The notes below the pieces were generated by a model that was not told the DNA's origin, ran no database searches, and saw nothing but the letters and a program-made list of their open reading frames with translations. A program made the translations under genes and the position numbers. Source: DASQPR01 sp963724705 (GTDB lineage Bacteria > Actinomycetota > Actinomycetes > Mycobacteriales > Micromonosporaceae). Taken from it: a stretch of 64,000 bases of DNA. The stretch lies in assembly GCA_963724705.1 (NCBI GenBank), contig CAVRVS010000002.1, forward strand, positions 372,001 to 436,000. Direction: 5' to 3'. Below, piece after piece: positions 1-8,548 of the stretch (within the stretch, counting starts at the first letter, position 1; the number at the start of each line of letters is the position of its first letter).

Positions 1-779
1 TCGCCGGGCATGAGGTGCCGCGCCGGCGTCGCGTCGTGACCGGCGCCACCGGCAACCGCCACGTTGCCGCTCAGATCGCGCGTCGTGGTCAGACGGAACC
101 CGCCGCTCCACGCGAGCGCGACCGACCAGACCTCGCCCGACTCTTCGGTCGCATCGCCGGGATCGATGGCCAACCACGGATTCGTTTGATGGCGCGTTGT
201 GCCCCGCCGGCTCGTCGCGGTCGTTTCGCCGTACGGCAGGCGCGTGCGGTCGAGGGTGAACTCCGCCGCCCACTCTCCGGTCACGTGAGTCAGCCGGTAG
301 TCGGACCGGCGGGGTAGGGCCCAGGCCGCCGAATCGAGGCGCTCGACCACGATCGGGTCGCCGCTGTCGGTGTGGGACAGCGTGGCCCACCGGGCGATCA
401 CGTCGCTGCCGACGTACCCGCGGTAATGCAGATCGAGACGGACCGGAGACGCGCCGTCGACGAGGCCGATGCGCAGTCCCTCAGCGGTGATCTCGTGATC
501 TTCATAGCTGAAGTCGACTGCGCGCACGCCGCCCGGGAGTTCGACGACGAGGCCGGCCGGTCCGAAGCGCAGACCGCCCTCGGGCGGCAGCTCCTCGCCC
601 ACCAGAGCGCCATCCGGCGCCGCCGGACGCGCCGGAACCGCGGCCGCCTGGGACAGGGAGAGGCGCCGGCCCCAGTGGACCTGGTGCACACTGCCGCCGA
701 TCAGTCGTACTGCGTAGCTCGTCGACGGTGTGGACAGCACGAACGTGCGCGTCGACGGATCGAATTCGATGGACGTCAC
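1..779 (-). CDS. Alpha-galactosidase, GH36 family, N-terminal part (runs off the window)
   Basis: Hydrolyses terminal alpha-galactosides in the GH36 family. About 259 residues are present and the catalytic domain lies beyond the window edge. Reading leftward from a GTG at 779 gives the GH36 N-terminal beta-sandwich pattern: ERLDSAAWALP, YRLTHVTGEW, NPWLAI and GEVWSVALAWSGG in the usual order. The GTG is preceded by GGAGG eight bases upstream, which decides the start. It is divergent from a galT 5' end and near a sugar ABC permease remnant, consistent with a galactoside-utilization locus. The family assignment rests on motif recall; substrate is inferred. Confidence 0.8.
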   Translation of the reverse strand, partial: MTSIEFDPSTRTFVLSTPSTSYAVRLIGGSVHQVHWGRRLSLSQAAAVPARPAAPDGALVGEELPPEGGLRFGPAGLVVELPGGVRAVDFSYEDHEITAEGLRIGLVDGASPVRLDLHYRGYVGSDVIARWATLSHTDSGDPIVVERLDSAAWALPRRSDYRLTHVTGEWAAEFTLDRTRLPYGETTATSRRGTTRHQTNPWLAIDPGDATEESGEVWSVALAWSGGFRLTTTRDLSGNVAVAGGAGHDATPARHLMPG

Positions 780-1040
780 GACGAATGCCTCCGGGCCGGG
801 GTCTTCGCGAGTCTGTCACGCCGATCCACAGAATCAAACGGCGACGGCTCGGTGGGTGAGCGGTTTGTGTCGACGGTGTCACGACGTCGCCGACAACGCG
901 ATCCACGCCTGATACCGCGCGCCGAGGACATGCCGGGTCCGCCGTGGCGGTACTCGACTGATGGTCGTACCCGATGGGTTGTGTTTTAATTTGATCGTTT
1001 TTCGTGGACCGATCCCGGACCGGTGGTGCGGAGCGCCTTG
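780..1040. promoter_or_regulatory. Divergent intergenic region between alpha-galactosidase and galT remnant
   Basis: This gap separates two divergent galactose-metabolism genes and should hold both promoters. It has an AT-rich patch at about 976-1003 (TTTTAATTTGATC) that could be a -10 region for the rightward gene. The related segments TGTCGACG and CGTCGCCGACA face each other around 869-898 and could be an imperfect operator. No stronger motif is visible. Confidence 0.4.
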
Positions 1041-1218
1041 ATGCACAAGACACAGGCATGGCTGGCCGATGGTCGAGAATGTACGTTCTACGACCGGCGA
1101 CCGATGCAGCGCGACATCCCGGCGGATCGTCGTCCGCTACCGGCCCGACCGGACGCGGCGGAACGGCGTTTCGACGTGCGATCCGGTCGATGGGTCGTGA
1201 TTGCCGGGCATCGCCAGG
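1041..1218 (+). pseudogene. galT: Galactose-1-phosphate uridylyltransferase, 5' fragment only
   Basis: From the ATG at 1041 about 59 codons match the start of bacterial GalT: LADGRECTFYDRRP near residue 8, then RSGRWVVIAGHRQGR near residues 46-60. GalT transfers UMP between UDP-glucose and galactose-1-phosphate in the Leloir pathway. After the GHRQGR motif the GalT sequence stops, and within a few bases the DNA encodes a sugar ABC permease in the +1 frame. All catalytic residues (the HPH region) are missing, so this is a remnant or one half of a misjoined contig. Confidence 0.7.
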
Positions 1219-1962
1219 GCCGTCAAGCTCGGGTACGTCTCCCTGCCGCATCACCTGACGTTCTCGAACTTCACGCAGGCGTGGACGCAGTCGCAGATGT
1301 GGCACTTCTTCCTGAACTCCGTCTACATCACCGTCCCGGCGGTCGTGGTCACGCTGTTGCTGGCGTCGTCCTTCGCGTACGTGGTGTCCCGGCTCAGTTT
1401 CCGGTTCAACATCCCGCTGCTGATCCTGTTCACCGCGGGCAATCTGCTGCCGCAGCAGGTCATCATCACGCCGCTCTACCGGATCTATCTCGCCATCCAC
1501 CTGCCGACCGCGTTGACCGGAAGCGGCCTGCTCTACAACTCGACCCTCGGCCTCATCGTCATCAACACGTCGTTCCAGCTCGGATTCTGCGTTTTCGTGT
1601 TGAGCAACTACATGAAGACGATCCCGACCGACATGGACGAGGCCGCGATCGTCGACGGCGCCTCGCTCTGGACGCGTTACTGGCGCTTGACGTTGCCGCT
1701 GTGCCGGCCGGCGCTCGCCGCGCTCGCGACCCTGCTCACCACGTGGATCTACAACGACTTCTTCTGGGCGATCACGCTGATCTCCACCGGCAACAAACGG
1801 CCGATCACGTCGGCGCTCGCCGACCTGCAGGGACAATTCGTGTCGAATCAGAACATGATCGCCGCGGCCGCCCTCATCGCGGCGATTCCCACCCTCCTGG
1901 TGTACGCCGTCCTGCAGCGTCAGTTCATCGCCGGTCTGTCGCTCGGTTCGTCCAAGGGATGA
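1201..1962 (+). pseudogene. Carbohydrate ABC transporter permease (MalG type), 5'-truncated
   Basis: Inner-membrane permease of a sugar importer (binding-protein-dependent transport superfamily). The open frame gives up to 253 aa and has the MalG EAA loop with DEAAIVDGAS before the last membrane helices, plus NNY-like SNYMKTIP. Typical MalG proteins are about 275-300 aa with a first membrane helix before the LTFSNFTQAW segment; here that helix is absent and the upstream DNA belongs to galT. The only start is a weak TTG at 1201. Real permease sequence probably begins near 1216. The partner permease, ATPase and binding protein are not in the window. Confidence 0.7.
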
Positions 1963-1998
1963 CACGGCGCACCCGCGTTTGATGAGCGCGCTGACCGG

Positions 1999-2047
1999 GC
2001 AGGGCTCTAAGAATCGCGCAGGGCTCTAAGAATCGCGCAGGGCTCTA
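1999..2047 (+). repeat. 19-bp tandem repeat, 2.6 copies
   Basis: GCAGGGCTCTAAGAATCGC is repeated exactly at 1999-2017 and 2018-2036, followed by an 11-base partial copy from 2037. It lies between the permease remnant and the DinB gene, just upstream of that gene's ribosome binding site, so it forms part of its leader. Confidence 0.85.
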
Positions 2048-2076
2048 CGATCGGCCGGGGCGAAGGGTTGGTGGCG

Positions 2077-2568
2077 ATGGAGCGCGTACCCGAACCGCGA
2101 ATCAACGACGAACGTGAGCTACTGCTGGGCTGGCTTGCCTTTCATCGCAATGCCTTGGCCGCCAAGTGCGACGGGCTCAGTGACGAGCAACTCGTGACGA
2201 TGTCCGCAGAGCCGTCGGACCTGTCACTGCTCGGCCTCGTACGGCACCTCACCGAGATGGAGTATTACTACCTCGCACACGCGATCGCGGGCGGTAGCAC
2301 CACGCCGGTCTACTGCACCGAGGACGACGAGGACGGCGACATCCTCGGTCTCGCGCCGGACATGGCCCGCCCGTCAATGGACCGTTGGCTCGCCGAGTGC
2401 CGCAGCGCCGACGCCGAACTTGCGGCCGTCGAGGCACTCGACGCTCGGACTCCCGGCAACGGATTCTCGGTACGGTGGAACCTCGTCAAGATCATCCAGG
2501 AGTACGCCCGGCACAACGGCCACGCCGACCTCCTCCGGGAGCGCATCGACGGAGCGACGGGCGAATAG
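2077..2568 (+). CDS. DinB family protein (DUF664)
   Basis: A 163-aa four-helix-bundle protein of the DinB/YfiT superfamily (DUF664 type), a family that in actinobacteria includes mycothiol-dependent enzymes. Visible features are the LLGLVRHLTEMEYYYL helix with a conserved histidine near residue 60 and the C-terminal YARHNGHADLLRERIDG helix with two histidines. With an N-terminal His these could bind a divalent metal. GAAGGG at 2062-2067 lies nine bases before the ATG at 2077, which favours it over an upstream TTG at 2068. The substrate is unknown. Confidence 0.85.
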   Translation: MERVPEPRINDERELLLGWLAFHRNALAAKCDGLSDEQLVTMSAEPSDLSLLGLVRHLTEMEYYYLAHAIAGGSTTPVYCTEDDEDGDILGLAPDMARPSMDRWLAECRSADAELAAVEALDARTPGNGFSVRWNLVKIIQEYARHNGHADLLRERIDGATGE

Positions 2569-2604
2569 TCCGGTCCGGTCGGATCGTCGGGCTACCGTTG
2601 CGGC

Positions 2605-3033
2605 ATGGATATCGGCGTACAGATCGTGTTCGACGCAGCCGACCCGCCGGCACTCGCGAAGTTCTGGATGGCGGCGCTGGACTATGTGCCCGAACCACCG
2701 CCTAGCGGGTTCGACACCTGGGACGATTTCGGACACCACATCGGCATGCCCGAGGAGCAGTTCGGGGATCAGGCCACGGCGGTCGATCCGGCCGGTGTGC
2801 GCCCGCGGCTCTACTTCCAGAAGGTGCCCGAAGGTAAGACCACGAAAAATCGGGTCCACGTCGACGTACAGATCGGTCGCGGGTTGCAGGGCGACGAGTA
2901 CACGGCGCGGGTGGCCGAGCACGTACGCAGGCTCGAGGCCCTCGGTGCAACGGTGGCCTGGCAGGCGGACGACATCCGCGGTTCGGCCACCGTCATGCGC
3001 GATCCGGAGGGCAACGAGTTCTGCGTTTGCTGA
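2605..3033 (+). CDS. VOC family (glyoxalase-like) protein
   Basis: A 142-aa single-module vicinal-oxygen-chelate protein of the glyoxalase-like type. The fold is suggested by the opening GVQIVFDAADPPALAKFW, the central NRVHVDVQIG strand with its metal-type histidine, and the closing MRDPEGNEFCVC strand. These proteins bind small molecules or catalyse metal-dependent chemistry, but members of this subgroup are mostly uncharacterised. It follows the DinB gene after 36 bases in the same direction, so the two may be cotranscribed. A single module would need to dimerise to form a full site. Confidence 0.85.
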   Translation: MDIGVQIVFDAADPPALAKFWMAALDYVPEPPPSGFDTWDDFGHHIGMPEEQFGDQATAVDPAGVRPRLYFQKVPEGKTTKNRVHVDVQIGRGLQGDEYTARVAEHVRRLEALGATVAWQADDIRGSATVMRDPEGNEFCVC

Positions 3034-3060
3034 TCCGGCCAGTTCGGTAGCCGTCACGGA

Positions 3061-3117
3061 ACTGTACGGAAGATGGGCCGTCGGACGGCGGCATGACCGC
3101 CCAACTTCCGTACAAGT
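3061..3117. repeat. 57-bp palindromic element, copy 1
   Basis: Begins ACTGTACGGAA and ends TTCCGTACAAGT, so the ends form an inverted repeat with one unpaired T. Inner segments (GGGCCGT, ACCGCCC) extend the pairing. It lies between two convergent genes. A second copy with identical outer arms lies at 52943-52998. It could act as a bidirectional terminator or be a REP/MITE-like dispersed repeat. Confidence 0.75.
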
Positions 3118-3166
3118 GGCGGAGGGGCCGGCGGCGCAATGCCACCGGCCACCTCGCATCACCGTG

Positions 3167-5262
3167 TCAGATGTTTTCTCCCGGCAGTAGCACGATGTCG
3201 ATCGTTCTGCCCCGGGCCGGAATGTTGATGGCTTCGGCGGTGGCCGCGCTGGTGCCCCCAACGAATCCGTCATACGGCATCAGCGTCGACTCGTCCTGGA
3301 ACAGGTAGCCGATTCGAACACTTTGGCCCGGCGTCAACTGCATCGAGTAGGTGCCGTCCGCGTCGGCATACGCATAGCCCATGACATCGCCCGTCTTCAC
3401 GTTGTAGGCGACGATGTAGCCGCCCTGGCTGAAGGACGTGCCATCCGGCTTGAGCGCGGTGCCGTGCAGCGTCGCGCCGGCCGACATGGCGATGTCGTTG
3501 GTCACCGAGGTGCCAGCGGTCACCTGTACGGTCTGCGCCTGGTAACGGTTTCCCACGCCACCGGTCCACTGGGCCGCGAGGCCAGGGGCGGCGGCGAAGA
3601 TCGGCCACTGGTACGGCCCGAGCCCGGAAAGGGTATAGCGACCGGACGAGTCCGTTCCCACGTTGTTGCCGAACGCTCCGACTCCCGGGGTCACCGTGTT
3701 CGGTCCGACCGTCGCGTTGGCGATAGCTGTGCCACCCGGGCGTTGGTGACCAGTCCGGTGATCGTCCCGGCCCGGTCGAGCTTGATTGGCGGAATGCGCG
3801 TGGTCTCGCCGGCCGGCGCCGTGATGACCCGAGCGTCCTTCTCCAGCCCGGTGCCGCCGGTCTTGCCGACCCACTGGTCTCCGTACGTGCTTCCCTGCGG
3901 GGCGTTGACGAACAGCGAGTACGAGTTGCCGAACAGAGGAGCGATCTTGACGACGCCGTTCGTGTCGCTGCAGTAGCCGGAATTGTCCGGCCACACCGTA
4001 AACCCGGGTACGAAGGGCAGCACGCACGCGTTCGGCACCGGTGCGCCAGTCTGCGCGTCCACGATCGTTGTACGGATCACCGCCGCTGGCTGGAACACGA
4101 TGTTGGCGTCGACGTTCTGACCGGCCGTGACGTCGACGTTGATGGCGGTGTTCGCACTCAGGTATTTGACACTCGGCGACACGTCGAGTTCCTGGGTGCC
4201 CTGGCGTACGTTCTTGACGACAGCCACACCGGTGCCCTTGGCGCACGCGCGTTCGCTGTCGATGAAGGCGCAGAAGTTGCTGATGGCCGCGCCCGTCGTT
4301 CCGTCGGTTGCGGTGACCGTGACCGTTCCGGTCGCGATTTGGGCGTCGTCGACCTCGGTCGTCTCATTCGCAGTGACGTCGATCTTCGCCGCTGTTGCCG
4401 AGGTGAGCTGACCAAATGCGTACTGAAACTTGTTGTCCGAGCCAAAGAAGCTGACGTTGTACGACCCGGCGAAGACCGGCATCGAGTATGTGCCCGTGGC
4501 GTCGGTGAACCCGAAGGCGACGCCCAGGCCGTCGGGGATGCTGACAACCACCTGGGCGTTGGGATCTGGTCGGCCGGCCGCGGTGGTGTAGCGGCCGGTG
4601 ATCACACCGGTCGGCAGGAACTGGTCGTCCACCGTGACGGTCTGGTCAGCGGCGACCGGAAACTGCCCGGCGGTGTCCTCCGATGTCTGGCCGGGAGCAT
4701 ATTGAGTGAGTCCAAGGTTTGAGAACGACACCTCGTACGAGTCGCCCGCGGGAACCTGCATCGTCCACTGGCCCGAGTCGTCAGTATTGGCAAAGTTGGT
4801 GAAGCCGGAGGATCCGAAGCCGCTGACACCGACTCCGGCCGCCGGACTCCCGTCCGTGTTCGTCAGGGTGCCACTCAGTGTGCCCGTGGCCAGTTGCGCC
4901 TCGTCGACGGTTGTGTCCGCGCCAGCCTGCACGGTGAAGACGTTGGCCTGGAACGAATCGATCTGCTGATGCGCCCACTGGACGAATGATCCGGAGCCGA
5001 ACTCGACGATGTAGTCGCCCGCCGGAACGTCGACGGTATATGCGCCGGAATCGTCGGTCGCGGTGTTGGTGACGAACTCTTCCTGGTGTGGCAACCAGAT
5101 CTCGACATCCGCGCCGGCGATCGGATTGCCGTGCGAATCAGTGAACACACCGCTGATCGAGCCGGTGGCATCGGCGGCCGAAGCCGCAGCAGCCGTGCCG
5201 AGAAGGGACAGGACAACGGCTAACGCCGCGATGCCCGTACGACGGACGAACGATCTGCGCAT
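3167..5262 (-). CDS. Secreted protein with seven carboxypeptidase-regulatory-like repeats (frameshifted)
   Basis: About 698 aa once one shift is corrected. The ATG at 5262 starts a signal peptide (MRRSFVRR, hydrophobic core, ASA cleavage-type site). The rest is built from seven beta-sandwich repeats of the CarboxypepD_reg/SdrD-B type, each opening with a pattern like GSISGVFTDSHGNPIAGADV and containing a DSGxYTV turn. There is no LPXTG or obvious membrane anchor at the C-terminus, so it is probably released or held non-covalently. At about 3735 one base is missing in a CCCGGG run: the frame before it reads GTITGLVTNA and the one after it GGTAIANATV. A purine-rich GAGAGAA precedes the start. 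Function is unknown; adhesion or matrix roles are typical guesses. Confidence 0.8.
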
Positions 5263-5534
5263 TTCTCTCGCTGCTCCCCCGTGGTTTAGAAGGAGGGTGA
5301 CCAGCGTCAATATCGATCACCCTCGACGCGCTGAGGTGTTGGCGAGGATGTTAGTTCGCTTGACGGATCCTGTGGGGGCACTGTCCACAGTCTCTATCGA
5401 GTAGTCACGAAAGCCTCAACGCGGCCCGACACAGAACGGATCAAATCGGCCGTCAACGCCCGAGAACGGCGACAACATCCCGCAACGGCGGACCTCCCGA
5501 GTGCGGCGGCCGCGTCCACATCGGTCAGTACGGT

Positions 5535-7031
5535 TCAGACCGGAGCATCCGTGGGGACGCTGACCGTGGCCCGCAGGCGCTTGCGATCGAGTTTGCCAAC
5601 CGAGGTGAGCGGGATTGCATCGACAACGTGCACTTCGCGCGGGTATTTGTGCGCGCCGAGCCGGTCGCGGGCGTACGCCACCAGGTCGTCCGGGGCCACG
5701 GATGCACCGTCGGCCAACGAGACGAACGCGACGACCTCTTCGCCGAGCCGATCGTCGGGCCGGCCGACCACCGCCGCCATCGCGATGGCCGGATGCGTCA
5801 TCAGCACGTCTTCGACGTCACGGGGATAGACGTTGAACCCACCGCGGAGGATCACGTCCTTGATCCGGTCGACGATCGTCAGGTAGCCGTCGTCGTCCAT
5901 CCGGCCGACGTCGCCGGTCGCGAACCATCCGCCGGCCAGCGGTTCGCCGCCCCAGTAGTGCGGCATGACGTTCGCGCCGCGGACGACGATCTCGCCGTCC
6001 TCGCCCGCGGCCACATCGCGTCCATCCGGGCCGACGATGCGTACGGTCACGCCCGGCACCGGCCGTCCGACCGTGCCACGGCGCGGTGCGAGCGGCGGTG
6101 AGCTGGAGATGATGCCGCCGGTCTCCGTACACCCATAGCCTTCCAGGACCGTGGCCGACGGAACGCGCCGCGCGAACTCAGCCGCAACCGCGGCGGACAG
6201 CGGCGCCGCACCGGAGAACACGAATTGCAGCGCACTCAGGTCGTAGTCCTCGAGCGGTTGCCCGAGAAGGATCGCGAGCATCGACGGCACGACCGCGGTC
6301 GTCTGCGCGCGGTGCTCCGCCGCGAGGCAGAGCCACTCGGTCGGCTCGAACCACCGTTGCAGGATCGACTCGGTCGGCTCCGGCGCATGCAGTCCACCGA
6401 CCGTGACCAGCAGGCCGAACGAGTGCGACAACGGCAACGCGGTGATGCCACGCACCAGCCCAGGGACGTGACTGACCGAGCGTGACGAGGCGCCGGCGTG
6501 GGACAGATTGGCGTGGCTCAGTGCGACGCCCTTGCTGCGGCCGGTCGTGCCGCCGGTGTAGAGCAGCGCGGCGAGATCGTCGCCGGCGCGGTCGATGATC
6601 GATCCGGCTTCGGCCGCCTCAAGCTCGGCGAAGTTCTCCCCGACGACAAAGGACGGCAGCTGCCGGTCGAGACCGTCCTGCGCGGCGGCGACCTTCGGCG
6701 CGAGTTCGGCCGTCGTGACCACGGCGACCGCCCCGGAGTCGGCGATGATGTGGCGCAGCTCGGGCGCGGTTACCAGGAAGACGACGGGCGTGATGACCGC
6801 TCCGGCCCGCCACAGCGCGTGATAGGTGACGATGACCTCGGGGCAGTTGGCCATGATGACGACGACCCGGTCGCCCGGCGTGACGCCGGCGGCCCGCAGG
6901 CCGGAGGCCACGCGGGTGGCTCGCTCGTGCAGGTCGACCGAAGAGAACCATCCGCCGGCGTAGTGCAGCGACGGATAGTCGCCGGATCGTTCGAGTGCCG
7001 CCTCGGCCAGCCTCGCGAGGTTCGTTTCCAT
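5535..7031 (-). CDS. AMP-dependent acyl-CoA synthetase / ligase
   Basis: A 498-aa ANL-superfamily enzyme that activates a carboxylic acid as acyl-AMP and transfers it to CoA. The motifs occur in order: P-loop-like YTGGTTGRSKG at 158-168, YGCTETGG at 299-306, GWFATGDVG near 368-376, hinge DRIKDVILRGGFN at 388-400, and the C-terminal SVGKLDRK with the catalytic lysine at 480. Length and motifs fit a short- or medium-chain fatty-acid or aromatic-acid ligase; the substrate cannot be read. It stands alone, divergent from the molybdopterin oxidoreductase. The 270-bp gap to the secreted repeat protein (5263-5534) shows no gene. Confidence 0.9.
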   Translation of the reverse strand: METNLARLAEAALERSGDYPSLHYAGGWFSSVDLHERATRVASGLRAAGVTPGDRVVVIMANCPEVIVTYHALWRAGAVITPVVFLVTAPELRHIIADSGAVAVVTTAELAPKVAAAQDGLDRQLPSFVVGENFAELEAAEAGSIIDRAGDDLAALLYTGGTTGRSKGVALSHANLSHAGASSRSVSHVPGLVRGITALPLSHSFGLLVTVGGLHAPEPTESILQRWFEPTEWLCLAAEHRAQTTAVVPSMLAILLGQPLEDYDLSALQFVFSGAAPLSAAVAAEFARRVPSATVLEGYGCTETGGIISSSPPLAPRRGTVGRPVPGVTVRIVGPDGRDVAAGEDGEIVVRGANVMPHYWGGEPLAGGWFATGDVGRMDDDGYLTIVDRIKDVILRGGFNVYPRDVEDVLMTHPAIAMAAVVGRPDDRLGEEVVAFVSLADGASVAPDDLVAYARDRLGAHKYPREVHVVDAIPLTSVGKLDRKRLRATVSVPTDAPV

Positions 7032-7219
7032 CCGGGTCCTCTCTGGCCGTTCGTGGCGACACGGTTTCTACACTGCCTATGCCGAAACTTCGGTGTAGTC
7101 AACCCTGCGCCCGTCGCGGTCCGGCGGATGTTTCAACCCCTTGACGCGTACGGCCGATGCCAGGTTGTCGCGGGTCGGAGCGCATCGGTGGGCGCCGGCG
7201 GGCGAGGCACGATGGACGC

Positions 7220-8272
7220 GTGGTCGTAACGACGAGGGTGCGACGGCGCGCCGGCCGGCGAACGAATCTGGCGCTGGTGATCCTGCTGCCTGTCGCGTTC
7301 GCGTCCGGATGGCTCGCGTTCGGCACCGGCACATTGTGGCCGGCCCGGATCGTCACCATCGGCCACGCCGTCGTCGGCATCGCGGTGTTGGCACTCATTC
7401 CGTGGAAGCAATTGATCGTCCGACGCGGTCTCGCTCGTCCGGGCGGCGCGGGCGGTGTGATCGTCAAGGCGTCGAGCATCGGGCTGGCGCTGCTCGTCCT
7501 GCTGTCCTTGGCGGCCGGTTTCGCCCACTCGTACGTCGGTCCGCGTACGTACTTCGGCGTTACCGCGATGCAGGTGCACGTCGGGGCCGCGATCGCGGCG
7601 GCGCCGCTGTTCGTGACGCACCTGTTCACCCGGCCGCAGCGGATCCGGGTGACGGATCTGTCGCGGCGGAACGCGCTGCGACTGGGCGCGCTGCTCGGTG
7701 TCGGCGCCACCGCGTTCGCCGCCGCCGAAGGGCTCGCGACTTTCGCCCGGCTGCCCGGCCGGCTGCGGCGGGCGACCGGGTCCTACGAGACCGGGACCGA
7801 CGATCCGGCCGCGATGCCATTGACCTCGTGGCTGTTCGACGAAATCCCGGACATCGATCCCGCAAGCTACGCGGTATCCGTTCGAGTCGATGGCACGTCA
7901 CGGTCGGTCGGCTATGACGAGCTGAACGCGGGGACCGATGAGGTCCGCGCGATCCTCGACTGCACCGGCGGGTGGTACGCCGCGCAGACCTGGCGGGGCG
8001 TACGGCTCGATCGGCTGCTCGGCGACGTACCGGACGGTCGCGTAATCCTCGTGACGTCGACGACGGGCTACTCGCGGCGGTTCCCGGCCGAGGAGGCATC
8101 GCGACTGTGGCTCGCGACCACCATGGCCGGCGTACCGCTGGAACCGGGTCACGGTGCGCCGGCTCGCCTCGTCGCCCCCGGCCGTCGCGGTTTCTGGTGG
8201 GTGAAATGGGTGGCGTCGATCGAGACGGTCGCTGGCCCGGATTGGTGGCAGTCGCCGTTTCCGTTGCAATGA
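7220..8272 (+). CDS. Membrane molybdopterin-dependent oxidoreductase (sulfite-oxidase fold)
   Basis: About 350 aa. The N-terminal half has an Arg-rich start and four hydrophobic helices with spaced histidines (for example IGHAVVG, AHSYVG, QVHVGAA), resembling a cytochrome b561-type anchor. The C-terminal half is an oxidoreductase molybdopterin-binding domain; the LDCTGGWYAAQTW segment near residue 246 carries the cysteine expected to bind molybdenum. It probably transfers electrons across the membrane for an unknown substrate. The start is uncertain: GTG at 7220 or ATG at 7157; neither has a clear ribosome site. Confidence 0.8.
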   Translation: MVVTTRVRRRAGRRTNLALVILLPVAFASGWLAFGTGTLWPARIVTIGHAVVGIAVLALIPWKQLIVRRGLARPGGAGGVIVKASSIGLALLVLLSLAAGFAHSYVGPRTYFGVTAMQVHVGAAIAAAPLFVTHLFTRPQRIRVTDLSRRNALRLGALLGVGATAFAAAEGLATFARLPGRLRRATGSYETGTDDPAAMPLTSWLFDEIPDIDPASYAVSVRVDGTSRSVGYDELNAGTDEVRAILDCTGGWYAAQTWRGVRLDRLLGDVPDGRVILVTSTTGYSRRFPAEEASRLWLATTMAGVPLEPGHGAPARLVAPGRRGFWWVKWVASIETVAGPDWWQSPFPLQ

Positions 8273-8297
8273 TCTTGCTTTCGATCACGGCCCGCGT

Positions 8298-8395
8298 GAT
8301 CGCGAACCCCGGCCCTGATCGCGCAACCCGGCGCCGATCGCGCAACCTTAGGTGATCTCGGCTCGTTGATCTCGGCTTGATGATCTTGGTGCGGC
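8298..8395 (+). repeat. Two short GATC-based repeat arrays upstream of the MmpL gene
   Basis: GATCGCGMAACC occurs at 8298, 8317 and 8336, an exact 19-base spacing. It is followed by GATCTCGGCT-like copies at 8354, 8368 and 8382, a 14-base spacing. The array fills the gap between the molybdopterin oxidoreductase and the MmpL transporter. The regular spacing suggests either expansion of a short unit or several adjacent protein-binding sites. Confidence 0.6.
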
Positions 8396-8548
8396 GCGTC
8401 CCCGCGGACCGGCTGATTCTCGGGTCGATCTTGGTTTGGTCCCTCTAGGCTTTGATATATCCCCTGGTCAATACGGGTCGGATGAGGTACCAAACGCGGC
8501 GGACCGCCGTCGCGAGGCGCAGGCACGGTGCTCGGAGAAGGGGATGCC

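Noticed and set aside
502..1965. Long open frame on the minus strand across the permease remnant
   Set aside because: Its composition is a charged, low-complexity mirror of real genes on the other strand; the true frames there are GH36 (minus, ending at 779) and the permease (plus).
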